Shown here: in pieces, positions 33,456-41,735 of the stretch
Numbering within the stretch: position 1 is the stretch's first letter
Layout of the letters: every line of letters starts with the position of its first letter
Assembly: GCF_001077815.2 (NCBI RefSeq)
Contig: NZ_CP011310.1
Location: 2,418,001 to 2,482,000 of the forward strand
Reading direction: 5' to 3'
DNA from: Aurantiacibacter atlanticus
Lineage (GTDB): Bacteria; Pseudomonadota; Alphaproteobacteria; Sphingomonadales; Sphingomonadaceae
DNA length: 64,000 bases
Notes under the pieces: generated by a model
Database searches by the model: none
Seen by the model: only the letters and a program-made list of their open reading frames with translations
What the model was told of the DNA's origin: nothing
Position numbers and translations under genes: made by a program

Positions 33456-34705
33456 CCGCCAGCCTGCCTAATTCCGTGACCGAAATGGGGTCTGACAATC
33501 AGGCCAGCGCGTCGGCAGATGCCGTGCCACTGCTTGATCCTTCGACAGGAAAGCCACTGATCGACCCTGAAACGGGCGAGCAGATGATGGGTGTACCAGC
33601 GCGTGAAGCAGTCCCAATCCTCGATCCTGAGACCGGTGAAGCAATGCTTGACCCCGAAACAAGGGAACCCTTGCTCGCACTTGCGGATAATTCGGAAACG
33701 GATGTGCCTCTTCCCGATGTCGAACCGACCACGGCCCTGTCCTCTTCCGACGATCTGAGGGAAGCTGTCACCGAACGCAGCGAAACTATCGGCGACATTG
33801 TCACAACGCTTGATTCATGGGCGCTTGAAGTCGGGTCCATGCGCGTCTCGCTTTGGGATGCCGCCGTGTCTATCGGCGTCGTTCTGCTTGCCGTGGCAAT
33901 TGCATGGGGGCTCACCCGCCTCAGTCGCAGAGGCTTGCGGCGAGCCAGCAAGCTGGACGATTCCCAGAGACTGCTTGCCGAAAAGCTTATCACCATCATC
34001 ATCTGGGCAGTCGCCTTCCTGATCGGAATAGATCTGCTTGGCATTGATCTTACCGCCCTTGCAGTCTTTTCCGGCGCATTCGGCCTTGCCATCGGTTTTG
34101 GCCTGCAAAAAACTTTCGGTAATCTGATCGCGGGGATCATCCTGCTGATGGACAAATCCATCAAGCCAGGTGATGTGATCGCCATTGCCGATCAGGCCGG
34201 TAACGAGACATTCGGACAAATCCGCAAGATCGGTATCCGCGCCGTATCGATTACCACGCGTGACGAACGCGAATATCTGATTCCGAACGAAAATCTGATG
34301 ATTAATCAGGTAGAAAACTGGTCCTATTCCAGCCGCAGGGTGCGCATGCAGGTGCATGTCGGCATTTCCTATGCCTGCGATATGAAACTGGCGCAGGAAT
34401 TGATGCTGGAAGCTGCCCGGTCCTGCCCACGCGTTCTCGAAACGCCCGGTCCCAGCGTGTGGATGGCCGAATATGGCGACAGCAGCGTCAACTTTGCCAT
34501 CCATTGCTGGATCACCGATCCGGAACTGGGCGTGGGCAATGTTCGCAGCGATGTGCTGAACAAGCTGTGGGGCCTTTTTCAGGAAAACAACATCGAGATC
34601 CCGTTCCCCCAGCGCGATCTCAACTTGCGCGACAATGCCCAGTTCCAGCAACTTGTCGCAGCCATTGCGCAACGTATGGATGGCACCGAGAAGGACGGAA
34701 ATTAA
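33452..34705 (+). CDS. MscS-family mechanosensitive channel with N-terminal DPETG repeats
   Basis: A 417-residue small-conductance mechanosensitive channel. Membrane helices lie at about 138-154, 182-200 and 204-225. The third lines the pore and is followed by FGLAIGFGLQKTFGNLIAGI, the MscS signature, and then the beta domain with PGDVIAIADQAGNETFGQIRKIG and a C-terminal alpha/beta vestibule. The first 75 residues hold four near-copies of a nine-residue unit (LLDPSTGKP, LIDPETGEQ, ILDPETGEA, MLDPETREP), which is not part of the usual fold. It is coupled to metC by a 4-base overlap. Confidence 0.9.
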   Translation: MTASLPNSVTEMGSDNQASASADAVPLLDPSTGKPLIDPETGEQMMGVPAREAVPILDPETGEAMLDPETREPLLALADNSETDVPLPDVEPTTALSSSDDLREAVTERSETIGDIVTTLDSWALEVGSMRVSLWDAAVSIGVVLLAVAIAWGLTRLSRRGLRRASKLDDSQRLLAEKLITIIIWAVAFLIGIDLLGIDLTALAVFSGAFGLAIGFGLQKTFGNLIAGIILLMDKSIKPGDVIAIADQAGNETFGQIRKIGIRAVSITTRDEREYLIPNENLMINQVENWSYSSRRVRMQVHVGISYACDMKLAQELMLEAARSCPRVLETPGPSVWMAEYGDSSVNFAIHCWITDPELGVGNVRSDVLNKLWGLFQENNIEIPFPQRDLNLRDNAQFQQLVAAIAQRMDGTEKDGN

Positions 34706-34897
34706 CTGCTACAGACCTCCCACTCACGGTGATTTCCTGCAAAGCCTTCCAAGCCGATTACAATGAGTTAATGGCGTATTTGCGCCCTCCCCGCGACGAT
34801 TACTGCATCACCAACCGTCAGCCCTGATAGTTCATCTACACGCCCGCCAAAGCATTCTCGCTGGCGAGGTGACAATGCATTTGCCATCTCCCCACCC

Positions 34898-35653
34898 ATG
34901 CAAAGTGGCACAATCCATCTCGTTGGCGCAGGTCCGGGCGACCCTGAGCTACTGACGCTGCGCGCCGCGCGGCTTATCAAAAACGCTTCAATCATCGTGC
35001 ATGATGGGCTTGTCGGTCCAGCCATTCTGGACATGGCGCACCCCGATGCACAAATGGTCTGCGTCGCGAAAAGCCGATCCAAGCACACGCTCCCGCAGGA
35101 AGACATCAATGCCCTGCTGGTGCGTGAGGCACTGGCAGGACGCGATGTCGTGCGGCTGAAAGGCGGCGATCCCTTTGTCTTCGGTCGGGGTGGCGAGGAG
35201 ATGGAAGCAGCACAGGCAGCAGGCGTTGATGTACAGGTGGTGCCCGGTATTTCTGCCGCCAATGGCGCGGCCGCGGCCACCGGTATCGCCCTCACTCACC
35301 GCGATGCTGCCAGTATCGTCAGCTTCGTTGCCGGGCAGTGCAAGGGTCTCAGCGAACAGGACTGGGCCGGTCTTGCCGGAAAGGGCCGGACACTTGTCAT
35401 TTACATGGGCGTAAAGACCGCGCCCAGTATCGCGGAAAAGCTGATGGCCGATGGCCTTGCACCTGACACCCCGCTGGCAGTAGTCGAAAACGCCTGCCGC
35501 ACTGACATGCGCGTGCTGCGTGGACCGCTGGCGGCGCTGCCAGACATCGTGGAAGCACATAAGGTCAAAAGCCCCGCGCTCATCATCATCGGCGATGTGA
35601 CCGCGCGCGAAAACGCCGCGCTGGCCTCGCTCGTTTCGGAGATTTCGGCATGA
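34898..35653 (+). CDS. cobA: Uroporphyrinogen-III C-methyltransferase (siroheme synthesis)
   Basis: This SAM-dependent enzyme of 251 residues methylates uroporphyrinogen III at C2 and C7 to make precorrin-2. It corresponds to the C-terminal part of CysG without the oxidase/ferrochelatase half. Motifs are VGAGPGDPELLTLRA near the start, RLKGGDPFVFGRGGEE, VVPGISAANGAAA and THRD. As the first gene of the sulfite reductase operon it supplies the siroheme for CysI; the remaining steps to siroheme must be encoded elsewhere. The next gene overlaps its 3' end by 4 bases. Confidence 0.95.
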   Translation: MQSGTIHLVGAGPGDPELLTLRAARLIKNASIIVHDGLVGPAILDMAHPDAQMVCVAKSRSKHTLPQEDINALLVREALAGRDVVRLKGGDPFVFGRGGEEMEAAQAAGVDVQVVPGISAANGAAAATGIALTHRDAASIVSFVAGQCKGLSEQDWAGLAGKGRTLVIYMGVKTAPSIAEKLMADGLAPDTPLAVVENACRTDMRVLRGPLAALPDIVEAHKVKSPALIIIGDVTARENAALASLVSEISA

Positions 35654-35946
35654 AGATATTGACCGGCAATGATTTGAAAAGCGGCGCTGTCGTGTGGTGG
35701 AACGGCCAGGGCTGGACCACACATATCACCGACGCCGTCGATGCAGGCGAAGAGGCTGAGTCTATCATGGCGCGCGAAGAATCCGCCCGTCGCGTCAATT
35801 CGGTTTATTCAATCGCGGCAGAGCTGACCGATAACGGTCCGCGCCCTGCCCATATCAAGGACCGCGTTCGTGCGCTCGGCCCCACCGTGCGTCCCGATCT
35901 TGCGATGAAAGCAGCCGAGGAAAAAGGCTGGGACTGGGTGATCTGA
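35650..35946 (+). CDS. DUF2849 protein of the sulfite reductase operon
   Basis: A 98-residue soluble protein with the DUF2849 pattern: KILTGNDLKSGAVVWWNGQGW at the start, then an acidic helix AVDAGEEAESIMAREESARRV and a short Pro-rich end. In many alphaproteobacteria this gene lies between the siroheme methyltransferase and sulfite reductase genes, as here, and overlaps both (4 bases before, 1 base after). No biochemical function is known to me. A role in electron delivery to or assembly of sulfite reductase is only inferred from context. Confidence 0.9.
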   Translation: MKILTGNDLKSGAVVWWNGQGWTTHITDAVDAGEEAESIMAREESARRVNSVYSIAAELTDNGPRPAHIKDRVRALGPTVRPDLAMKAAEEKGWDWVI

Positions 35947-37580
35947 TGTATAAATATGACCAATATGACCAGGCGATGGTTGATACCCGCGTCGCTGAAT
36001 TTCGTGACCAGTGCCAGCGCCGTATCGACGGCACGCTGACAGAGGACCAGTTCAAGCCGCTGCGGCTGATGAACGGCCTTTACCTGCAATTGCATGCCTA
36101 CATGCTGCGCGTCGCCGTGCCTTATGGCACGCTGAGCAGCAGCCAGATGCACGCATTGGCAGACATCGCTGATCGTTACGACAAGGGCTACGGCCATTTC
36201 ACTACGCGGCAGAATATCCAGTATAACTGGATCAAGCTGGAAGATGCTGCAGATATTCTGGCAGACCTTGCCAAGGTAGAAATGCATGCAATCCAGACTA
36301 GTGGCAATTGCATCCGCAACATCAGTTCGGATCATTTCGCTGGTGCCGCCGCAGATGAAGTGGTCGATCCGCGACCCTATGCCGAATTGCTGCGACAATG
36401 GTCGACCTTCCACCCTGAATTCAGTTATCTGCCGCGCAAGTTCAAGTTCGCCGTGATCGCTTCTGAAAAAGATCGCGCGGCGATGCGCCTGCACGATATC
36501 GGCATCAATATTGTCCGCGATGACGCAGGTGAACTCGCCGCGGATTTCTATGTAGGCGGAGGCATGGGCCGCACCCCAATGATCGCGCCGCTTATCGGTA
36601 CCGCCATTCCGCTTGACCAGATGGTCACCTATGCGGAAGCTGCGCTGCGCGTCTACAACCGTTATGGCCGGCGCGACAACAAGTATAAGGCGCGCATCAA
36701 GATTCTCGTGCATGAATTGGGTGCGGATGAATACCGGCGTCAGGTAGCAGAAGAATTCGCCCATTTGCTGGGACAGGGTGTGGAACCGCCCTTTGCTGAA
36801 CTGGAGCGTATTCGAGGCTTTTTTCATGACCCGGCCTATCTTGGCGGCCTGCCGGTGGAGGCTGATCGGTCCGATCCCGATTTCGCGCTCTGGATGGATC
36901 GCAACACGCATCCGCACAAGGCGCCGGGCTATGTATCGGCAGTCATCAGCTTAAAGCCTGTTGGCGGCATTCCTGGCGATGCCACGGCGCAGCAAATGTA
37001 TCTGATGGCCGATCTGGCCAAGGAATACAGTTTTGACGAATGCCGCGTTATGCACACGCAGAACATCGTCCTGCCGCATGTCGAAATCGGCCGCTTGCAC
37101 GAATTGTGGCAGAAGCTCGACGAAGCCAACCTCAGCGCGCCCAATCTGGACCAGATCGGCGATATCATCGCCTGCCCTGGCCTTGATTATTGCAGCTTGG
37201 CCAATGCGCGGTCTATCCCAGTGGCACAGAAGATTTCAGAACGCTTCGCCGCCACCGGCAAGGGTGACACTCTGGGCGAATTGAAGCTGAAGATTTCCGG
37301 CTGCATCAATGCGTGCGGGCATCACCACGCGGGCCACATCGGCATCCTCGGCGTGGATCGCAAGGGTGTTGAGAGTTACCAGCTCCTGCTTGGCGGAAGC
37401 GAGGCAGAAGATGTCAGTCTCGCCAAGATCACTGGGCCCGGATTTAACGAGGACGGCATTGTCGATGCCGTTGAAAAGGTTGCGGATACCTATCTCGCCC
37501 AACGGCAGGATGGCGAACGCTTCCTCGACACCTATCGCCGCGTGGGCATGGATAGCTTCAAGGAGGCGCTTTATGGCTGA
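35946..37580 (+). CDS. cysI: Sulfite reductase hemoprotein (siroheme/[4Fe-4S])
   Basis: The 544-residue enzyme reduces sulfite to sulfide with six electrons. The [4Fe-4S]/siroheme cysteines are Cys410 and Cys416 (ACPGLDYC) and Cys453 and Cys457 (SGCINACGHH). The first ferredoxin-like half contains GYGHFTTRQNIQYNW, the substrate-arginine region. It could also reduce nitrite; the operon with cysH makes sulfite the likely substrate. There is no cysJ flavoprotein gene here, so a ferredoxin or other donor is implied. The next gene overlaps its end by 8 bases. Confidence 0.95.
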   Translation: MYKYDQYDQAMVDTRVAEFRDQCQRRIDGTLTEDQFKPLRLMNGLYLQLHAYMLRVAVPYGTLSSSQMHALADIADRYDKGYGHFTTRQNIQYNWIKLEDAADILADLAKVEMHAIQTSGNCIRNISSDHFAGAAADEVVDPRPYAELLRQWSTFHPEFSYLPRKFKFAVIASEKDRAAMRLHDIGINIVRDDAGELAADFYVGGGMGRTPMIAPLIGTAIPLDQMVTYAEAALRVYNRYGRRDNKYKARIKILVHELGADEYRRQVAEEFAHLLGQGVEPPFAELERIRGFFHDPAYLGGLPVEADRSDPDFALWMDRNTHPHKAPGYVSAVISLKPVGGIPGDATAQQMYLMADLAKEYSFDECRVMHTQNIVLPHVEIGRLHELWQKLDEANLSAPNLDQIGDIIACPGLDYCSLANARSIPVAQKISERFAATGKGDTLGELKLKISGCINACGHHHAGHIGILGVDRKGVESYQLLLGGSEAEDVSLAKITGPGFNEDGIVDAVEKVADTYLAQRQDGERFLDTYRRVGMDSFKEALYG

Positions 37581-38025
37581 AGACCTGGGAACTGGCCGCG
37601 ATAACGTGCAATTTCGTTTCCGCGACGATGCGATGGCGGATGTGCCGCAGGTGACGGTTGACGCTTTTCTCGATCAGTCGGATTCTGCCGCCGTGCGGAT
37701 AGAGCCGGGCGACGATGCCCGCGATCTGCTGCCGCATCTTGACCGCATTAAGTTGGTGGAAGTCAATTTCCCAAGCTTTGGCGACGGACGCGGCTACTCG
37801 GCCGCGCGGGTGCTGCGCGAACATGGTTATACCGGAGAATTACGCGCAGTGGGCGATGTGCTGGTGGACCAGATCGCCCATATGCGGCGCTGCGGTTTTG
37901 ATAGTTTCGCACCCGCCGCCATGCTGAACGAAACCGATGTGGCCACCGCGTTGGAACGCCTTCCACATGTCTATCAGACAGCAGCCGATCCGGCCGTTCC
38001 AATCTGGAGCCTGCGCCATGGGTGA
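37573..38025 (+). CDS. DUF934 protein of the sulfate assimilation operon
   Basis: A 150-residue protein with the DUF934 pattern (LVEVNFPSFGDGRGYSAARVLRE, then ELRAVGDVLVDQIAHMRRCGFDSF). ATG 37573 overlaps the cysI end by 8 bases, and its own end overlaps cysH by 8 bases. The family occurs almost only in oxidised-sulfur operons beside cysI and cysH. Its task is not established; the conserved RGYSxARxLRE helix suggests a binding role, not a catalytic one. Confidence 0.92.
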   Translation: MAEDLGTGRDNVQFRFRDDAMADVPQVTVDAFLDQSDSAAVRIEPGDDARDLLPHLDRIKLVEVNFPSFGDGRGYSAARVLREHGYTGELRAVGDVLVDQIAHMRRCGFDSFAPAAMLNETDVATALERLPHVYQTAADPAVPIWSLRHG

Positions 38026-38803
38026 AGCGGCGCGCAAGATCGACAGGATTGATACCGCACCCGCATTCACGCCAGCGGATGCCGATGCGCTGAATGCGCG
38101 CTTCGCAGGGGTGGCAACGCTTGATATGCTGCGCATCCTTTTTGCCGAAGACACCTTGGGCAAGGTCGCGGTGGTGTCCAGCTTCGGCACCGAGAGTGCA
38201 GTGCTGCTGGACCTTGTCGCACGTGCAGACCAGAGCATTCCGGTGATTTTCGTAGATACGCTCAAGATGTTCGATGAAACATTGGTTTATCGCGAGGAGT
38301 TGATATCGCGTCTCGGCATTGAAAACGCCGAAGTCGTGCAGCCCAGGCCGGAAGTTCTGGCCGCCAAGGATGAAACGGGTCTGCGCTGGTCATACGATCC
38401 CGACGGATGCTGCGAAATACGCAAGGTTGAGCCGCTGGCCCGCGCCAAGCAGGGCCTGCAAAGCTGGATTTCGGGTCGCAAGGCGTTTCAATCGGTTACC
38501 CGGCAGGACATCCCGCGTTTTGAAGTAGAAGATGGCCGGCTAAAGATCAATCCGCTTGGCGACTGGGTAAAAGCTGATCTCGAAGCCTATTTCGAGAAAC
38601 GTGATCTTCCGCGCCATCCGTTAGAGGCGGACGGCTTCCTTTCGGTAGGCTGTGCACCATGCACCTCGCCCGTGGAGCCAGGGGAAGACCCCCGCGCGGG
38701 GCGTTGGCGCGGATGGGACAAGACAGAATGCGGCATACATTCGCCCAATGATGTCGAGGCAGATGAAAAGGATCTGCCCCCGGGATACGAGCCCTTCCTC
38801 TAG
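38018..38803 (+). CDS. cysH: Adenylyl-sulfate (APS) reductase, iron-sulfur type CysH
   Basis: A 261-residue reductase making sulfite from activated sulfate with thioredoxin. The PP-loop-like SSFGTESAVLLDL lies near residue 54-66. Two cysteine pairs, Cys131/Cys132 (DGCCEIRK) and Cys212/Cys215 (GCAPC), are the [4Fe-4S] ligands found in enzymes that use APS directly. The catalytic Cys238 is in TECGIH. PAPS-specific CysH enzymes lack those pairs, so APS is the likely substrate. It is the last gene of the cobA-DUF2849-cysI-DUF934-cysH operon. Confidence 0.94.
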   Translation: MGEAARKIDRIDTAPAFTPADADALNARFAGVATLDMLRILFAEDTLGKVAVVSSFGTESAVLLDLVARADQSIPVIFVDTLKMFDETLVYREELISRLGIENAEVVQPRPEVLAAKDETGLRWSYDPDGCCEIRKVEPLARAKQGLQSWISGRKAFQSVTRQDIPRFEVEDGRLKINPLGDWVKADLEAYFEKRDLPRHPLEADGFLSVGCAPCTSPVEPGEDPRAGRWRGWDKTECGIHSPNDVEADEKDLPPGYEPFL

Positions 38804-38807
38804 GTGC

Positions 38808-38833
38808 AAAAAAACCCCGCAAGCAGCGGCAGG
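38808..38833 (-). terminator. Terminator of the cupin-domain gene
   Basis: On the minus strand CCGC and GCGG pair across a 5-base loop, extended by a CC/GG step beyond a two-base bulge. Seven T residues follow (plus-strand A run 38808-38814). The stem is short but the T run is excellent. It sits about 70 bases after the cupin stop and 5 bases beyond the converging cysH stop. Confidence 0.65.
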
Positions 38834-38903
38834 CTCGACCATTGCGCTGTCTCTTACGAACGTGAGCTGATGCACTCGGCGTAGTTCGCCAGGTTAGGCA
38901 TTG

Positions 38904-40094
38904 TCATTTGGGTTTTGCGACCAGCAGGCCATAGGCGACCAGTGAATCAATAACATCGCCTAGTTCTTCTGCATCGTCGACGTCGAAATCGGCCTTGGCG
39001 AGGCTGCCCTGCCCAATGCGTTCGTCCAATTGCTCTGCCAGCCTGTCTGACATGGGAATGCTCGATCCGGCGAGTACGATCTGCCGATCACCGTCCCCAC
39101 CTTCAAAGCTGAAAAGGATATGATCGCGCACTGTCAGGCGATCCTCCATCCCTATTCCATTGGCCAGCGCCCGCAATGCGCCGCGCACGCGCGGTCCCTG
39201 CGCACGAATGAAATTGCCGGAAAATGCTGCCAGTGTTGCATCGAAGCTGGCTTTCTCGGCGATGTCATCAGCCAATTGGCGAAACATCGCCGCATGGTCA
39301 GATTGCGCCTTTGACCGGTCGAAGAACAAATCCCTTGGCAGCGAACGGCGCATTTCGGGTATGCGCAGGCTGGCCTCTGCGACGGCTTCAAGCATGAATT
39401 CGGCCCATGTCTGGACAAGTATGCCGACCGTGATGTGCAGGCTCGGCTCGGTTCCGTGATTAGGTGCTCGATGCGATGTGCCGCGCGGCACATAAAGGCA
39501 CTCACCCGCCTCCAGCACGAAGTTCTCCTTCAATTCGCCCGTATCATCCTGCCCCTTGCGAAAGCCTTCCCCACGGAAAGGCAGAGCTTCACGGTCACCA
39601 TATATTTCCCATTCCTTCGCTCCGGAAAGCTGGATCACGAAGACATCATGATTGTCGTAATGGACGCCGAAACCATGCGCCTCTGGCGGGGTGAGATATA
39701 CATTGGTCTGCACGCGCGCGCCAAATTGACGTTCCAGAGCGAGGCAGAAATTATACAGTTTGCCATCAGCAAATTGCAGCTGTGGCAGAATAATGGTGGC
39801 GCCATCGCGAAAATTGTCGAGCACTGCGCCGCGATCAACCACGCCATTGCTGAAGGTATATTCATCAGCGGGAAGACTCTGTCCCGATTTCGCCATGCTG
39901 ATCGCCGATGGCGGCAACTCGCTATCGGATATGATTTCGTCAATCCGGTCGAGTGTGAGCAGCCCGGATGTTTGCGAGTGCTTCACCGGGCTTCGGTGAA
40001 ATTTGCGTTCGTAATAATGTTCAAAGAATTCAGCTGGGCTGAGCGGCGCGATCAGCATTCCCAGCGCAGTGGCAGCCGATGGATCATTCATCAT
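38904..40094 (-). CDS. Cupin-4/JmjC-type protein, ribosomal oxygenase-like (RoxA-like)
   Basis: This 396-residue protein resembles 2-oxoglutarate/Fe(II) oxygenases that hydroxylate ribosomal proteins, such as YcfD/RoxA acting on L16. The opening PLSPAEFFEHYYERKFHRSPV, the metal-binding HxD in GVHYDNHDVFVIQ and the distal His in APNHGTEPSLHITVG match the cupin-4 fold, followed by a helical dimerisation part and a C-terminal winged-helix-like domain. The residue hydroxylated here cannot be told. It is the only gene between the cysH end and the Tat-exported repeat protein. Confidence 0.85.
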   Translation of the reverse strand: MMNDPSAATALGMLIAPLSPAEFFEHYYERKFHRSPVKHSQTSGLLTLDRIDEIISDSELPPSAISMAKSGQSLPADEYTFSNGVVDRGAVLDNFRDGATIILPQLQFADGKLYNFCLALERQFGARVQTNVYLTPPEAHGFGVHYDNHDVFVIQLSGAKEWEIYGDREALPFRGEGFRKGQDDTGELKENFVLEAGECLYVPRGTSHRAPNHGTEPSLHITVGILVQTWAEFMLEAVAEASLRIPEMRRSLPRDLFFDRSKAQSDHAAMFRQLADDIAEKASFDATLAAFSGNFIRAQGPRVRGALRALANGIGMEDRLTVRDHILFSFEGGDGDRQIVLAGSSIPMSDRLAEQLDERIGQGSLAKADFDVDDAEELGDVIDSLVAYGLLVAKPK

Positions 40095-40115
40095 GAATTG
40101 AAATCAACCTCATCG

Positions 40116-40159
40116 GAAAAACAGCCGGGAGCGGGGGACCGCCCACTGTGCCCCCTCCC
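40116..40159 (-). terminator. Terminator of the Tat-exported repeat-protein gene
   Basis: On the minus strand GGGAGGGGG pairs with CCCCGCTCCC (one bulged G), giving a nine-pair GC stem. TGTTTTTC follows after a short GGC. It lies 30 bases past the stop of the repeat protein and 22 bases before the cupin start, so those two genes are separate units. Confidence 0.7.
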
Positions 40160-40188
40160 CTTTTCAAGCCATGAACCCTATCCGATTG

Positions 40189-40719
40189 TCAGGCGCAGGA
40201 ACCGCGCCCGCGTCCAAAACCTGCGGTGTCACTGTCATCGGCATCCGTCACCCCGGTGCGGCCATTGCCGCCGCGGTCGGCATTGCTGCCTGTATCGCTG
40301 TCCGTAACGCCTGTGCTGCTGCCGCGCCCGCGTCCACCGCAATCGCGGTTGGATCCATCATCGGCGTCACTTATACCACTGCCATTACCGCGACCATTAC
40401 CAGCCTTGTCAGCATTGTTTCCGGTATCGCTATCGGTAATGCCGGACGTCCTGCCGCGGCCATTGCCAGCTCTGTCCGCATTGGTACCGCTATCCTCATC
40501 CGTTACACCAGAGCCACGGCCATTGCCGCGCGGATCACCATTGGAACCCGTGTCGCTGTCTGTCAGGCCCGAGTTGGCGCCCTCGCCGATGGGATCGTTT
40601 GGATCGCTATCGGTGCGTTGTGCTGCCGCTGCTGGTGAACTGACAACAGTTGCTGCCGCAGCACCCGTTACCAATGCAACAAAAGAACGGCGCGAAACCG
40701 GTCTTGCTCTTTTCGCCAT
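40189..40719 (-). CDS. Tat-exported Asp/Gly-rich repeat protein
   Basis: A 176-residue protein with a twin-arginine signal (SRRSFVALVTGAAAATVV, then SSPAAAAQ). The mature part is six imperfect repeats of about 20 residues on the pattern G(I/V/L)(T/S)D(S/A/E)D-x-G-x-N-x-D-x-x-GxGRG. Such Asp-x-Asp loops recall calcium-binding repeats (thrombospondin type 3 or dockerin-like), but the Arg-rich GNGRG linkers are unusual. Two Cys, one in the fifth repeat and one at the very end, could pair. I know no named family. The gene ends in a good terminator and stands alone. Confidence 0.8.
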   Translation of the reverse strand: MAKRARPVSRRSFVALVTGAAAATVVSSPAAAAQRTDSDPNDPIGEGANSGLTDSDTGSNGDPRGNGRGSGVTDEDSGTNADRAGNGRGRTSGITDSDTGNNADKAGNGRGNGSGISDADDGSNRDCGGRGRGSSTGVTDSDTGSNADRGGNGRTGVTDADDSDTAGFGRGRGSCA

Positions 40720-40826
40720 GATTTTACCCCAATACCGATGCCAGAGAATTACCTGGCACCCCCTGCTTTCAGAATAACTTTCGAAGCTGCAATAGCAAGG
40801 TCAGCTATTAACAAATTACGTATTCA

Positions 40827-41735
40827 TCAGAGCCAGCCAGCATCCCGATACCATTGCGCAGTTTGGCTAAGCCCTTCGACTGCCACGATGTTTGGCAACC
40901 ATAACTCTTCGGGGACACGCTTTTTCTTATCGACCACCCAATCAGGATGCACCATATATCTTGCACGATCCGGCGTCAGCTTGGCCTTACTACCGCGAAT
41001 AAGGCGATCAAGACGCGCAGCCCCTGCCAGCAAGGCGGCCGGAATATGCGGCACCCAAACAGGCTTGCCGACCGCGCGGCCAATGGCACGCGCCAGTTCT
41101 ACATGGCTCCACCCGCCGGGCTTGCCATCATCCGGTTCAAAAATCCGTTCACCCAACTCCGGCCCCGACTGAAGCAGGTCGATCAGGAGCCGCGCAAGAT
41201 CTTCGACATGGATGATCGAGGTCCGTCCCCTTGGAGGCATGGGAACGATACGCCAATGGGCGGCACGAAACAGATCCAGCATCTCGGTATCGCGCGGGCC
41301 GTAAACGGCTGGCGGACGGATGATCGTCCAGTCCAGCCCGCTTTGCCGCACAATCTCTTCTGCCAATTGCTTGGAACGCCCATAGTCGGACAGTCCGGGC
41401 TCCCGTGCGGCGAGCGATGATACGAGGAAAAGGCGCGAAACACCTGCTTTTCGTGCAGCTTGCACCACGTTTTGCGTGCCGGTGACATTGCCTTCAAGGA
41501 AGCCCGCAGCATCAGGCGCATTCACCACGCCAGCGATATGGAGGATGGCATCGCACCCCTGCGCCATATCTGTCAGGGCATCGCTAGACGAGAGATCGCC
41601 CGCGATCCATTCGACGGCGGCACGCGATGACTGGTCACGACGGGTCAGCGCGCGGATGGAAAAGCCGCGCGCATTTGCCTGATCCAGCACGGCCTGACCG
41701 ACGAAGCCTGTGCCGCCAGTCAGCCCCAGATTCAC
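40827..41735 (-). CDS. NAD(P)-binding SDR, extended/atypical epimerase-like
   Basis: A 302-residue short-chain dehydrogenase of the atypical extended group. The nucleotide site is GLTGGTGFVGQAV at the N-terminus. SSLAAREPGLSDYGRSKQLAEE holds the Tyr-x3-Lys pair, and IIRPPAVYGPRD is typical of epimerase-like members. The C-terminal half is less conserved. Its start overlaps the proB end by 4 bases (ATGA), so the two are co-translated. The substrate is unknown; relatives include NDUFA9-like chaperones and sugar or steroid epimerases. Confidence 0.85.
   Translation of the reverse strand: MNLGLTGGTGFVGQAVLDQANARGFSIRALTRRDQSSRAAVEWIAGDLSSSDALTDMAQGCDAILHIAGVVNAPDAAGFLEGNVTGTQNVVQAARKAGVSRLFLVSSLAAREPGLSDYGRSKQLAEEIVRQSGLDWTIIRPPAVYGPRDTEMLDLFRAAHWRIVPMPPRGRTSIIHVEDLARLLIDLLQSGPELGERIFEPDDGKPGGWSHVELARAIGRAVGKPVWVPHIPAALLAGAARLDRLIRGSKAKLTPDRARYMVHPDWVVDKKKRVPEELWLPNIVAVEGLSQTAQWYRDAGWL

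Noticed and set aside
34771..34827. An 18-residue frame with one Cys before cobA as a leader peptide
   Set aside because: No ribosome site, no Cys run and no visible terminator/antiterminator pair.
34706..34897. SAM riboswitch or similar element before cobA
   Set aside because: Only a short CTCG/CGAG hairpin is visible; the conserved cores of known SAM or cobalamin riboswitches are not.
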